DNA from: Chlorogloeopsis sp038404745 | GTDB taxonomy: Bacteria > Cyanobacteriota > Cyanobacteriia > Cyanobacteriales > Nostocaceae | NCBI RefSeq assembly: GCF_038404745.2 | Contig: NZ_JAYKTT020000068.1 | Location: 58,430 to 122,429 of the forward strand | DNA length: 64,000 bases | Direction of reading: 5' to 3' | Part shown: in pieces, positions 18,166 through 26,143 of the stretch | Position numbering within the stretch: the first letter of the stretch is position 1 | Layout of the letters: every line of letters starts with the position of its first letter | Made by a program: the position numbers and the translations under genes | The notes under the pieces: generated by a model | What the model was told of the DNA's origin: nothing | What the model saw: only the letters and a program-made list of their open reading frames with translations | The model's database searches: none

Positions 18166-19057
18166 CAACCTTCTCGGCAATTCTCAATTTGGCAGAACGA
18201 GAACGGGGATTAATGTCAATTTCCTCTGCTTGGGCAGTAATTGGTTTTTTCGTCAAAACCTTTAACATTGGGGAATTTCTAAAACTATGCTTGACAATCC
18301 TGTCTTCCAAGCTGTGAAAACTAATAATTGCGATTCTGCCACCTGAGACGAGAGCATTTGGTGCTTTTTCTAAAAAGGTTTCTAGAGATTTTAATTCGTC
18401 GTTAACCACAATTCGCAGTGCTTGAAAAACACGGGTAGCAGGGTGAATTCTGCCGTAACGGTATTTGGGGGGAACAGAAGATGCGATCGCTTCTGCTAAA
18501 TCGGTAGTAGTGCGAAACGGACGCTGTTCAACAATACGTTTGGCAATGCGCCGCGATAGTCTTTCTTCTCCATATTTAAAGAAAATATCTGCTAATTTAG
18601 CTTCATCCCAATTATTAATGACATCAGCTGCTGTCAGGGATTGCTGCCTATTCATCCGCATATCTAAACTAGCAGTATTGCGAAAGCTAAAACCCCGCTC
18701 TGGCTGATCTAGATGGTAAGAACTCACACCCAAATCGGCAAGTATACCGTCGAAATTATTAGATGGATACTTATAAGCAGCAAAATTAGTGTGAATAAAA
18801 CTAACTCTCTCCCCAAACTCTGCCAAATTCTTTTTTGCCGCTGCCAAAGCATCCTCATCTTGATCAAGCGCCGTTATTCGTACATCTGGTGAGGCTTCAA
18901 GAATGAGCCGAGTATGCCCACCACCTCCTACCGTTGCATCAAGATAATTTCCCCCCGAACGCACTGCTAAACCTTCAATAACTTCTTTAGGTAAGACGGG
19001 AACATGGGAAAAAGTTAATTCTTCGATATCTAGTGGTTCTGAGGAATGAGAATTCAT
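18161..19057 (-). CDS. rsmH: 16S rRNA (cytosine-1402-N4)-methyltransferase RsmH
   Basis: RsmH (MraW) methylates N4 of C1402 in the decoding centre of 16S rRNA, using S-adenosylmethionine. The 298-residue protein has the SAM-binding motif LDATVGGGGHTRLIL, the acidic ALDQDEDAL loop, GILADLGVSSYHLDQPERGFSFR (residues around 108-130) and the C-terminal GGRIAIISFHSLEDRIVK motif, ending NPRSRSAKLRIAEKVG. The length is normal. It is divergent from ndhH. It is not beside cell-wall genes, as usual in cyanobacteria. Confidence 0.97.
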   Translation of the reverse strand: MNSHSSEPLDIEELTFSHVPVLPKEVIEGLAVRSGGNYLDATVGGGGHTRLILEASPDVRITALDQDEDALAAAKKNLAEFGERVSFIHTNFAAYKYPSNNFDGILADLGVSSYHLDQPERGFSFRNTASLDMRMNRQQSLTAADVINNWDEAKLADIFFKYGEERLSRRIAKRIVEQRPFRTTTDLAEAIASSVPPKYRYGRIHPATRVFQALRIVVNDELKSLETFLEKAPNALVSGGRIAIISFHSLEDRIVKHSFRNSPMLKVLTKKPITAQAEEIDINPRSRSAKLRIAEKVG

Positions 19058-19452
19058 ATAGACTAGCGCAGAAATGGACAGTTAGAACGCAAACTTCAAC
19101 GACGCGGACGAGTTCAATATTGAGTATCTGAACCAATATATCAAAATGCTCTTGATTTAAAGTCATACTTATGCATAGCAACCTAATCAAATACCAATAG
19201 AACCTATAGCAATCTTCTAGAATGCTTATAGATAGTTCTGTGAGTAGAAATCGGCTTCATTACACCCATCTCAATATAATTAGATTAGTTAAATGCAATC
19301 AAAACGCATGAATCCCACAACATAAATTTGTTGATTTCAGGGTATTCGTAGCAAACATATATTCAAAAGGCCACCCGAACTCAAAACGTCAAACATCTTT
19401 CTAGGTAGGGGTTACTGGCTTCATCGTTCATAAACCGGAGAACACTGAATTT
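19058..19452. other. Divergent promoter region between rsmH and ndhH
   Basis: The 395 bases contain no gene-like frame. Promoters for both genes must lie here. A GGAG ribosome-binding site sits 12 nt before ndhH. I see no clear operator. Confidence 0.4.
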
Positions 19453-20637
19453 ATGGCAAGAATAGAAACCCGTACTGAACCTATGGTGCTGAACATGGGG
19501 CCTCACCATCCCTCAATGCACGGGGTTCTACGATTAATTGTGACTTTGGATGGCGAGGATGTAGTTGATTGTGAACCGGTAATTGGCTACTTACATCGAG
19601 GAATGGAAAAAATTGCGGAGAACCGCACCAATCTCCAGTATGTCCCCTATGTGAGTCGCTGGGACTATGCGGCGGGTATGTTCAACGAAGCTGTTACCGT
19701 TAACGCCCCAGAAAAGTTAGCAGGCATTACCGTTCCCAAACGCGCTAGCTACATCCGCGTGATTATGCTGGAGTTAAACCGCATCGCCAACCACTTGTTG
19801 TGGTTTGGCCCGTTCCTTGCGGACGTAGGCGCTCAAACTCCCTTTTTCTATCAGTTCCGCGAACGAGAAATGATTTACGATCTGTGGGAAGCAGCCACAG
19901 GTTATCGCATGGTTAACAATAACTACTTCCGGATTGGGGGGGTTGCAGTTGACTTGCCCTATGGTTGGGTTGACAAGTGCATGGACTTCTGTGACTACTT
20001 TTTGCCCAAAGTAGATGAGTACGAGCGCTTGGTTACAAATAATCCTATTTTTCGCCGTCGCGTAGAGGGTATTGGCACCATCACCCGCGATGAGGCAATT
20101 AATTGGGGACTTTCTGGGCCGATGCTACGTGCTTCTGGCGTGAAGTGGGATTTGCGGAAAGTAGACCATTATGAATGTTACGATGACTTTGATTGGGACG
20201 TACAGTGGGAAACTGCTGGTGATTGTTTAGCCCGTTATATGGTGCGGATGCGGGAAATGCGCGAATCTGTGAAGATTCTCAAGCAAGCTCTAAAAGCGCT
20301 TCCGGGAGGCCCATACGAAAATTTGGAAGCCAAGCGGATGCAAGCTGGGCCTAAATCTGAGTGGGATGCGTTTGATTATCAGTACATTGCTAAGAAAGTC
20401 GCTCCTACCTTCAAAATTCCCAAAGGTGAAATCTACTCCCGTGTAGAAAGCGGCAAAGGAGAATTGGGAATTTATTTGGTTGGGGATGATAACGTTTTCC
20501 CTTGGCGTTGGAAGGTTCGCCCGGCAGATTTCAATAACCTGCAAATTCTTCCTCATCTGCTGCGGGGTGTAAAGGTAGCAGATATTGTAGTGATTTTGGG
20601 TAGTATTGATGTGATTATGGGGTCTGTAGACCGCTAA
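19453..20637 (+). CDS. ndhH: NAD(P)H-quinone oxidoreductase subunit H
   Basis: NdhH is the 49-kDa subunit of the thylakoid NDH-1 complex, which drives cyclic electron flow and respiration and supports CO2 uptake. The 394-residue protein shows the family signatures LNMGPHHPSMHGVLRL, GYLHRGMEKIAENRT, NRIANHLLWFGPFLADVGA and the C-terminal LGSIDVIMGSVDR. Length and both ends match cyanobacterial and plastid homologues. As in other cyanobacteria it is separate from the ndhCKJ and ndhAIGE clusters. A stem-loop that may be a terminator follows. Confidence 0.98.
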   Translation: MARIETRTEPMVLNMGPHHPSMHGVLRLIVTLDGEDVVDCEPVIGYLHRGMEKIAENRTNLQYVPYVSRWDYAAGMFNEAVTVNAPEKLAGITVPKRASYIRVIMLELNRIANHLLWFGPFLADVGAQTPFFYQFREREMIYDLWEAATGYRMVNNNYFRIGGVAVDLPYGWVDKCMDFCDYFLPKVDEYERLVTNNPIFRRRVEGIGTITRDEAINWGLSGPMLRASGVKWDLRKVDHYECYDDFDWDVQWETAGDCLARYMVRMREMRESVKILKQALKALPGGPYENLEAKRMQAGPKSEWDAFDYQYIAKKVAPTFKIPKGEIYSRVESGKGELGIYLVGDDNVFPWRWKVRPADFNNLQILPHLLRGVKVADIVVILGSIDVIMGSVDR

Positions 20638-20643
20638 TTACTA

Positions 20644-20668
20644 GTAGGGTGGGCTATGCCTACCCTAC
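20644..20668 (+). terminator. Possible terminator after ndhH
   Basis: GTAGGGTGGGC pairs with GCCTACCCTAC across a 3-nt loop, with one G-T pair, a few bases after the stop codon. A T-rich stretch (ATTTATTTTT) follows about 6 nt later. The remaining spacer to 20989 shows nothing further. Confidence 0.45.
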
Positions 20669-20989
20669 AGAAATTTATTTTTCGCACACACCAACTCCAA
20701 TAACGTTAGTAATCAAAAAGCCGCTTTTTTGAATTAATAAATAATGATTTAAGCTCTCTTTTAATTCTTCCTCTGTGGTTTCTGGTACTCAGCGGTTAAT
20801 TAAAAATATATTGACTGGTAGATAAAATAGGCGAATTGATTTTTTACTGATCAAAAAAAATTTGTGGATAACAGTAATTGACTCTAAACAAGTACTCAAG
20901 CATATTAGTCAACTTATCGGAAGCGAGCATTGATAGAGAACAGGGAATCAAAAACTACTGTCCCCTGTCCCCTATTCCCTGTTACCTAC

Positions 20990-23518
20990 TTAAACTTCTG
21001 CCACCAATTGTTCCTGTTCTTTTTCTACAAACGCCTGAACACGGGTACGGTACTGTCTCAAAGTTTCATCCACCCAATCGCGATCATGACTGTTGGCGTA
21101 CAAATGTACGAGTGGTTCGCTAGCATCTGGTAAAACTAGCACCCAACTGTCATCGTGAGGTTGACAAATTTTTACCCCATCTATTAATTCTAGGTTTTGG
21201 GCTGGGTGAGTTTCCACCAAGTAGCGCATCAGCGCTCCTTTGGCTGTCCAAGGGCAACGAATTGTGTGAGTTCTGTGAATCACACGCGGTAATTCTGCTC
21301 GCACAGAAGCAAGCGATCGCTCCTGAATTGTGAGCATTTCAATAATTTTGGCGATGCAGAACATTGAGTCAAACCCTGGATGTAGTTGCGGGAAAATGAA
21401 ACCTGTATCTGCACTGCCTCCCAAAACTACATTCGCAGTTTTGTAACTTGCTTCCATCAGTGCTGTGGGGTTTGCCTTGGTGCGAATCACTCTGCCATCA
21501 TGGCGACGGGCAATTTGTTCTACAGCGCTGGATGCATGCACTGGTACAACTACTGTCCCTCTAGGATTAGAAGTTAAGATCATGTCTACCATCAGTGCTG
21601 TTAACATTTCGCCGCGAATCGGTATCCCAGATTCATCGACTAAAATCAGCTGTTCACCATTCGCCGATACTTGAACACCAAAGTTAGCCTTTAACGCCTC
21701 CACTACCTGCCCTAACTGTGCCAATAGGGCTTCGCGATCAGTAGTAGACACTGCTGTTTTATTAAGACTAGCATTGAGTACTACCGCATCCGCCCCATAT
21801 TTGTCTAACATTTGCGGTAGCACCGCACCAGACACCGCATAAACGTAGTCAATTACCACTTTGGCGCGACTGTTACGTAGTGTATCAATGTGTAAGAGCT
21901 TTTCAAAGGCTGTACAGTAAATGTCAACTACTTGGCTGGGATAAGCAACATCACCAATTTCATGAATTAGCGATCGCCGCATATCTTCTTTAAAGTAAGC
22001 TCCTTCAATTTTCTTTTCTTGGGCTTTGGAAATATTAATGCCCTTCGCATCCAAAAATTCGATCAAAATATAATCTGGGCGATCAGGATGTACCCGCACA
22101 TGGATACCGCCAGCTACTCCCATCGTTGGTATAACTGTACGTGCGATCGGGATAGCTGTAGCGTCTAAGTTCTGAATATTAACACCAACCGACATCAAAC
22201 CGGCAATTAGCGATCGGGTAACCATCCGAGAGATATTTCGTTGATCACGCGAAACTGTAACTTTAGAACCGGGTTTCAAAGTAGAACCATAAGCAGCACC
22301 CAACTTCACTGCAAATTCTGGGGTAATATCAATATTTGCTAACCCTTGTACACCCCGTTGTCCAAATAAGTTGCGTTGAGCGGTGTTACCCCAAATTAAA
22401 TTAATATTTAAAATTGCCCCCGACTCAATCTTTTTACTTGGCCAAACTCGTACACTTGGACTAATTTGGGCCTCTTCTCCTACGGTTGACAGCGAACCAA
22501 CTACAGCAGCTTCCAATACATGAGCGCGACGATCTACACGAGTACCACGAGAAATTACACAAGCCGACAAATGTGCTTCATCGCCTATAATCGCTCCGTT
22601 CCAAACAATTGGGCGTTTGAGATTAGCATCAGCACCGATGGTGACATTATCTCCAATTACGGTTCCTGCTTCAATATTAACTCTGGCACCGATACGACAA
22701 TTGTCACCAATAATGGTAGGAGTTTCAATTACAGCAGAGGGATCTATGTAAGTATTTTGACCAACCCATAAACCTGGAGAAATTTCCTGATAAGGAAAGT
22801 CAAGTTTTACTTTCCGATCTAATGCATCATATTGAGCATCTCGATAGGCGTCTAAGTGACCAACATCGCACCAGTAGCCCTTAGCAATGTAACCATACAT
22901 TGGCTCGCCTTTTTCTAGCAGTAACGGAAATAAATCTTTAGAGAAGTCAGATTCTTGATTAGCAGGTAAGTACTCTAAAACTTCTGGTTCTAGAATATAA
23001 GCGCCGGTGTTAACAGTATCAGAAAAGATTTCACTAGTAGAAGGTTTTTCTAAAAATCGGCGAATTCTGTCTTCTTCATCAGTAATTACAACTCCAAATT
23101 CAATTGGATTGGGAACGCGGGTTAAAATCAAAGTTGCTTTTGATTTTTTTTGTTTGTGAAATTCAATTGCTGCACTTAGGTCAAAATCTGTAATACTATC
23201 TCCACTAATTACTAAAAATGTTTCATCCAAAAGTTCGGCAATATTTTTCACGCAGCCAGCAGTACCCAAAGGTTGGTCTTCTTCTACAGCGTAAGTAATT
23301 TGTACGCCAAAATCATTACCGTCTTGAAAATAATCCCGTAACGCATCAGGTAAATAATGCAGTGTGGCAATTATTTCTGTTATTTCATGTCGTCTGAGAA
23401 GATTAATAATATGTTCGGCAATCGGTCGGTTTAGAATTGGTACCATCGGTTTCGGCAGATCGCAAGTTAGCGGACGAAGTCGCGTTCCCGATCCTCCTGC
23501 CATCAGTACTGCTCGCAT
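20990..23518 (-). CDS. Sugar-phosphate nucleotidyltransferase fused to a degenerate phosphomannomutase domain
   Basis: The 842-residue protein has three parts. Residues 1-230 are a nucleotidyltransferase (MAGGSGTRLRPLTCDLPKPM) of the mannose-1-phosphate guanylyl- or glucose-1-phosphate transferase type. About 250-370 are hexapeptide repeats forming a left-handed beta helix (IIGDNCRIGARVNIEAGTVI). From about 375 to the end is a phosphohexomutase-like region. That last region appears inactive. The phosphoserine motif TASHNP is replaced by VRVHPDR (around 474-480), the metal site DGDGDR by a sequence reading SANGEQ (near 617), and the sugar-binding GEMSGH by GSADTGF. Homologues are annotated as mannose-1-phosphate guanyltransferase in cyanobacteria. 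Only the first domain's activity can be predicted, and its substrate is uncertain. Confidence 0.88.
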   Translation of the reverse strand: MRAVLMAGGSGTRLRPLTCDLPKPMVPILNRPIAEHIINLLRRHEITEIIATLHYLPDALRDYFQDGNDFGVQITYAVEEDQPLGTAGCVKNIAELLDETFLVISGDSITDFDLSAAIEFHKQKKSKATLILTRVPNPIEFGVVITDEEDRIRRFLEKPSTSEIFSDTVNTGAYILEPEVLEYLPANQESDFSKDLFPLLLEKGEPMYGYIAKGYWCDVGHLDAYRDAQYDALDRKVKLDFPYQEISPGLWVGQNTYIDPSAVIETPTIIGDNCRIGARVNIEAGTVIGDNVTIGADANLKRPIVWNGAIIGDEAHLSACVISRGTRVDRRAHVLEAAVVGSLSTVGEEAQISPSVRVWPSKKIESGAILNINLIWGNTAQRNLFGQRGVQGLANIDITPEFAVKLGAAYGSTLKPGSKVTVSRDQRNISRMVTRSLIAGLMSVGVNIQNLDATAIPIARTVIPTMGVAGGIHVRVHPDRPDYILIEFLDAKGINISKAQEKKIEGAYFKEDMRRSLIHEIGDVAYPSQVVDIYCTAFEKLLHIDTLRNSRAKVVIDYVYAVSGAVLPQMLDKYGADAVVLNASLNKTAVSTTDREALLAQLGQVVEALKANFGVQVSANGEQLILVDESGIPIRGEMLTALMVDMILTSNPRGTVVVPVHASSAVEQIARRHDGRVIRTKANPTALMEASYKTANVVLGGSADTGFIFPQLHPGFDSMFCIAKIIEMLTIQERSLASVRAELPRVIHRTHTIRCPWTAKGALMRYLVETHPAQNLELIDGVKICQPHDDSWVLVLPDASEPLVHLYANSHDRDWVDETLRQYRTRVQAFVEKEQEQLVAEV

Positions 23519-23972
23519 ACAATCCTCCTTGAGCTATTTGCACCACTTGCTGCGTCAAGACTAATCAGATAAACTTTTTCTTCTTTCTTTAGTCTCCTAC
23601 GGATATTGAAATTTGAGGAACTTCCACAAGATGCATCTAGGAAGACGTAAGTAAAACTACTCTCCACAGTAGCTTGTTTGTTAGGTGATAGGAAGAGAAC
23701 ATGGAGATACGGAGACACTTAGACGCGGGAACACAAAGAATCATTCTTCCCATCTTCCCTATCTTTCTCATCTGTTCCTAACTCACTCTCCCACTTTCCT
23801 ACTCCTGTACTCCCTACTCCAGAGGAGGCTGATTTAAACTGGGGTATAGAGGTTTATAAATTGACTGAAATGCCGAATCGCGGTATTCAGTAATGTCTTC
23901 TGAATTTTGGTGATGAAATACCACAGTAGTGTGGGAATGCTTAACTCAAATTTTTTTGTGGAGTTAATTGGA
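23519..23972. other. Intergenic region with low-complexity C/T-rich tract
   Basis: No gene is visible in the left 390 bases. A tract of CTTCCC/CTACTCC-type units lies at about 23745-23825, and a repeat-like segment with ATGGAGATACGGAGACAC at about 23700. The upstream control region of the minus-strand nucleotidyltransferase gene is at the left end. Confidence 0.4.
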
Positions 23973-24164
23973 ATGGGAGAGTTAATCGGTTTCGTAGTGA
24001 TAGTGGGTTACGCAGCTGGCGTGTGGAAGTTCTGGAGTGGATTTAGAAAAACTAATTTCAACCAAAGCCTTAGCAATCGCCTGAGTTTATCCTTACTGTG
24101 GCCTGCTTTGTACATTAGTAATAAATCCTATCGTCAAAACTTTAGAAAGGCTCTCAAAGGTTAA
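23973..24164 (+). CDS. Small conserved membrane protein of unknown function
   Basis: This 63-residue protein begins MGELIGFVVIVGYAAGVWKF, a single membrane segment, followed by a short basic region with a second hydrophobic patch (LSLLWPALYISNKSYRQNF) and a basic end. It resembles small unnamed cyanobacterial proteins. I chose the ATG at 23973, which follows GGAG at 8-9 nt; upstream in-frame ATGs at 23907 and 23913 would add 20-22 residues without a ribosome-binding site. It ends 7 bases before cobK, so the two may be cotranscribed, although no functional link is known. Confidence 0.6.
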   Translation: MGELIGFVVIVGYAAGVWKFWSGFRKTNFNQSLSNRLSLSLLWPALYISNKSYRQNFRKALKG

Positions 24165-24171
24165 AGGCTAA

Positions 24172-24993
24172 TTGTCAATTTCTAGTTATGAGAGTAGGGC
24201 AGTGGGGCGGATTTGGTTAATTGGTGGAACTACTGAAAGTGTTGTATTGGCAAAAGCGATCGCCCACTCTCAAATTCAATGTATTGTTTCTGTCACCACA
24301 GAAGCAGCGCATTCGCTCTACCCAAATGTAGCGACATTGCAAGTTTGGGTAGGGCGTTTAAATTTTACAAACTTTGATGAATTTTTGTATCAACAACAAA
24401 TTACCGCTGTTTTAGATGCATCCCATCCTTATGCGGTAGAAATATCTCAAGGTGCGATCGCTGTTTGTCAAAAATTGCAGATCCCCTATTTACGCTATGA
24501 ACGCCCAGTTGTGGAGGAGAGAGAGCAAGGGGGAGACAAGGGGAAAAGAGGAATTATTTATTTAGATAGTTTTAATACTTTAGTAAACGGAAAATACTTA
24601 GAACAGCAACAGGTGCTATTGACTGTAGGCTATAGACAGTTGCATCTATTTCAGTCTTGGCAGGAGCGAGCAGTTTTGTTTTCAAGGCTACTTCCTTCGG
24701 TGACAGCTTTAGAAGCAGCTTTTAAGGCAGGATTTACAATGGATCGAATAATTTGCTTGCGTCCTCCCATCTCAGTTGATTTAGAAAAGGCACTGTGGCG
24801 ACAGTGGAACATTTCTTTAGTTGTCACTAAAGCATCGGGGCAGGCGGGAGGAGAGGACGTCAAGCAAAAAGTGGCAGCAGAGTTAGATGTGTCTTTAGTG
24901 GTGATTAACCGCCCAGAGGTTAATTATCCCCAGCAAACAACCAATATTTCAGAGGCATTGGAGTTTTGCTATCAGCACGTAATTCGTACTTGA
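24172..24993 (+). CDS. cobK: Precorrin-6A/cobalt-precorrin-6A reductase
   Basis: CobK/CbiJ reduces precorrin-6A (or cobalt-precorrin-6A) in corrin ring synthesis for vitamin B12 compounds, using NADPH. The 273-residue protein begins with the nucleotide-binding motif IWLIGGTTESVVLAKAI and has ATPYA-like DASHPYAVEISQGA, LTVGYRQLHLF and LVVTKASGQAGGEDVKQKV, all typical of the family. The start is a TTG at 24172; no in-frame ATG lies nearby. Residues about 117-127 (EEREQGGDKGKRG) are encoded by a G/A-rich tract resembling intergenic repeats and replace a variable loop of the family. Other cob genes are not adjacent. Confidence 0.9.
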   Translation: MSISSYESRAVGRIWLIGGTTESVVLAKAIAHSQIQCIVSVTTEAAHSLYPNVATLQVWVGRLNFTNFDEFLYQQQITAVLDASHPYAVEISQGAIAVCQKLQIPYLRYERPVVEEREQGGDKGKRGIIYLDSFNTLVNGKYLEQQQVLLTVGYRQLHLFQSWQERAVLFSRLLPSVTALEAAFKAGFTMDRIICLRPPISVDLEKALWRQWNISLVVTKASGQAGGEDVKQKVAAELDVSLVVINRPEVNYPQQTTNISEALEFCYQHVIRT

Positions 24994-25007
24994 AATGGAA
25001 ATTTCAA

Positions 25008-25421
25008 CTACTGTCTTTTTCCATTGGTAAGAATATTGATAGCTGCACCTGCTGCTGCACCGTCAATTGCACCACCAACAACATCTTTGCCTCCGTTAAG
25101 AATAGCACTAGCTGCTGCACCCGTAGCTGCACCAGCTGCCAGATCTTGACCTAAGTTACGGTTTCTACGGTTTTGAGGTTGGCGTCTAGTGCCATGAACG
25201 GCGTTGACAGCAGCACCAGCAGCAGCACCTTTAGCTGCATTTCTGACTACATTACCACGCCCTCTAATCGCACCAGATAAGATACCAGTGCCGGCTCCGA
25301 TCGCGGTATCTTGGAGGATGTATTCATCAGCAGATGCAGGTTGAGCAGGAAATAAGCTAACACCCATTAAGCTGGCAGCCATCAGGTTAGGTATGAGTGC
25401 GCGTTTGAAAATCTTGTTCAT
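25008..25421 (-). CDS. Secreted glycine-zipper protein of unknown function
   Basis: The 137-residue product has a signal peptide (MNKIFKRALIPNLMAASLMG, then Ala-rich residues before PASADEY). The rest is Gly/Ala-rich, with three glycine-zipper-like stretches (GAGTGILSGAIRG, AAKGAAAGAAVNAV, AAGAATGAAASAIL) separated by an Arg/Asn-rich linker. Such proteins can insert in or sit along the outer membrane or periplasm; no role is known here. I chose ATG 25421, which follows GAGGAA. An upstream in-frame start at 25451 would precede the signal peptide. The repeated GCT/GCA codons make the gene internally repetitive. Confidence 0.75.
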   Translation of the reverse strand: MNKIFKRALIPNLMAASLMGVSLFPAQPASADEYILQDTAIGAGTGILSGAIRGRGNVVRNAAKGAAAGAAVNAVHGTRRQPQNRRNRNLGQDLAAGAATGAAASAILNGGKDVVGGAIDGAAAGAAINILTNGKRQ

Positions 25422-25451
25422 AGATCTACGTTCCTCAACTAATTTACCCAA

Positions 25452-25697
25452 TCAGAGGACAGTCAAAGTTGAAATTGTGTTGCTTTGTCCCACGTTTTGA
25501 GGATAAACAACAGCAAAGTTTTCCTGAGTGAACACTACTTCATAATACTTGTAGCATACGCTGGTGCCATCACCCATTTGGGCTAAACATATAGCCTGAT
25601 TTTTAGAACCTGGAATCGCTGAAAAGTTCCAAGTATTTCTAACGGATTGCCAAAAGTGTATTTCCTCTATCGCTCCAATATTTAAGTTTGAGACTCG
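25452..25697 (-). pseudogene. Startless ORF remnant
   Basis: On the minus strand an open frame begins directly after the stop of the YciI-like gene, in the same frame, and ends at a TGA (25452-25454). It reads like real protein, for example EEIHFWQSVRNTWNFSAIPG, then SVCYKYYEVVF and ENFAVVYPQNVG. No start codon is found near its beginning; the only ATG lies in the middle. It may be a decayed small gene. I cannot name the family. Confidence 0.35.
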
Positions 25698-25967
25698 TCA
25701 AAAAGCCTGAATCCACTCTTTAATAGTGTATTCAGTCCAAACACCGTTTTTCCAGTAAGGATCATTTTCTACTAATTGGCGCACTGTATCTTCGTCTGGA
25801 GCTTCGTAAATGCCAAAAACTTTAGTTAAATCTTGGGTAGGGCCAATAGTAATTAATACACCAGATTCTTTCTGTTTTGCCAATCCATCTAAATGTACTT
25901 GACGATAAGGAGCGCGTTTTTCAAGTACATCTTCGCAGTAACTTCCCCACATTACGTATTTTGGCAT
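25698..25967 (-). CDS. YciI-family protein
   Basis: An 89-residue protein of the YciI/YCII-related fold, a ferredoxin-like alpha/beta barrel seen alone or fused to other domains; no general reaction is established. Visible family features are MPKYVMWGSYCEDVLEKRAP, the conserved histidine in YRQVHLDGLAKQKESGVLI and the late acidic region YEAPDEDTVRQLVENDPYW. I chose ATG 25967 because the protein from there matches the usual family start; an ATG at 25991 would add eight residues. No Shine-Dalgarno is clear for either. It lies on the same strand as pheT but is separated from it by repeat DNA. Confidence 0.8.
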   Translation of the reverse strand: MPKYVMWGSYCEDVLEKRAPYRQVHLDGLAKQKESGVLITIGPTQDLTKVFGIYEAPDEDTVRQLVENDPYWKNGVWTEYTIKEWIQAF

Positions 25968-26004
25968 AATTAATCGAATTTCAAAATTCAAAAGGTCTGA
26001 TCAG

Positions 26005-26140
26005 GGGTTAGTAGTTAGTAGGTAGTAGGGGCGGGTTTATATAAATAATTTCGTTATTCTAGAGATATTTTTGTTAAAATCCGCCCGTACAGTAGTCGGT
26101 TGTAACTAATATCCACTAACAACTATCCACTATCCACTCA
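26005..26140. repeat. Intergenic TTAGTAG / TATCCACT repeat tract
   Basis: GTTAGTAGTTAGTAGGTAGTA-type units (split here at about 26008-26030) and CTATCCACTATCCACT units near 26125 flank a segment with CGTACAGTAGT, which recurs near 18065. This is dispersed intergenic repeat DNA with no visible gene. Confidence 0.5.
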
Positions 26141-26143
26141 CTC

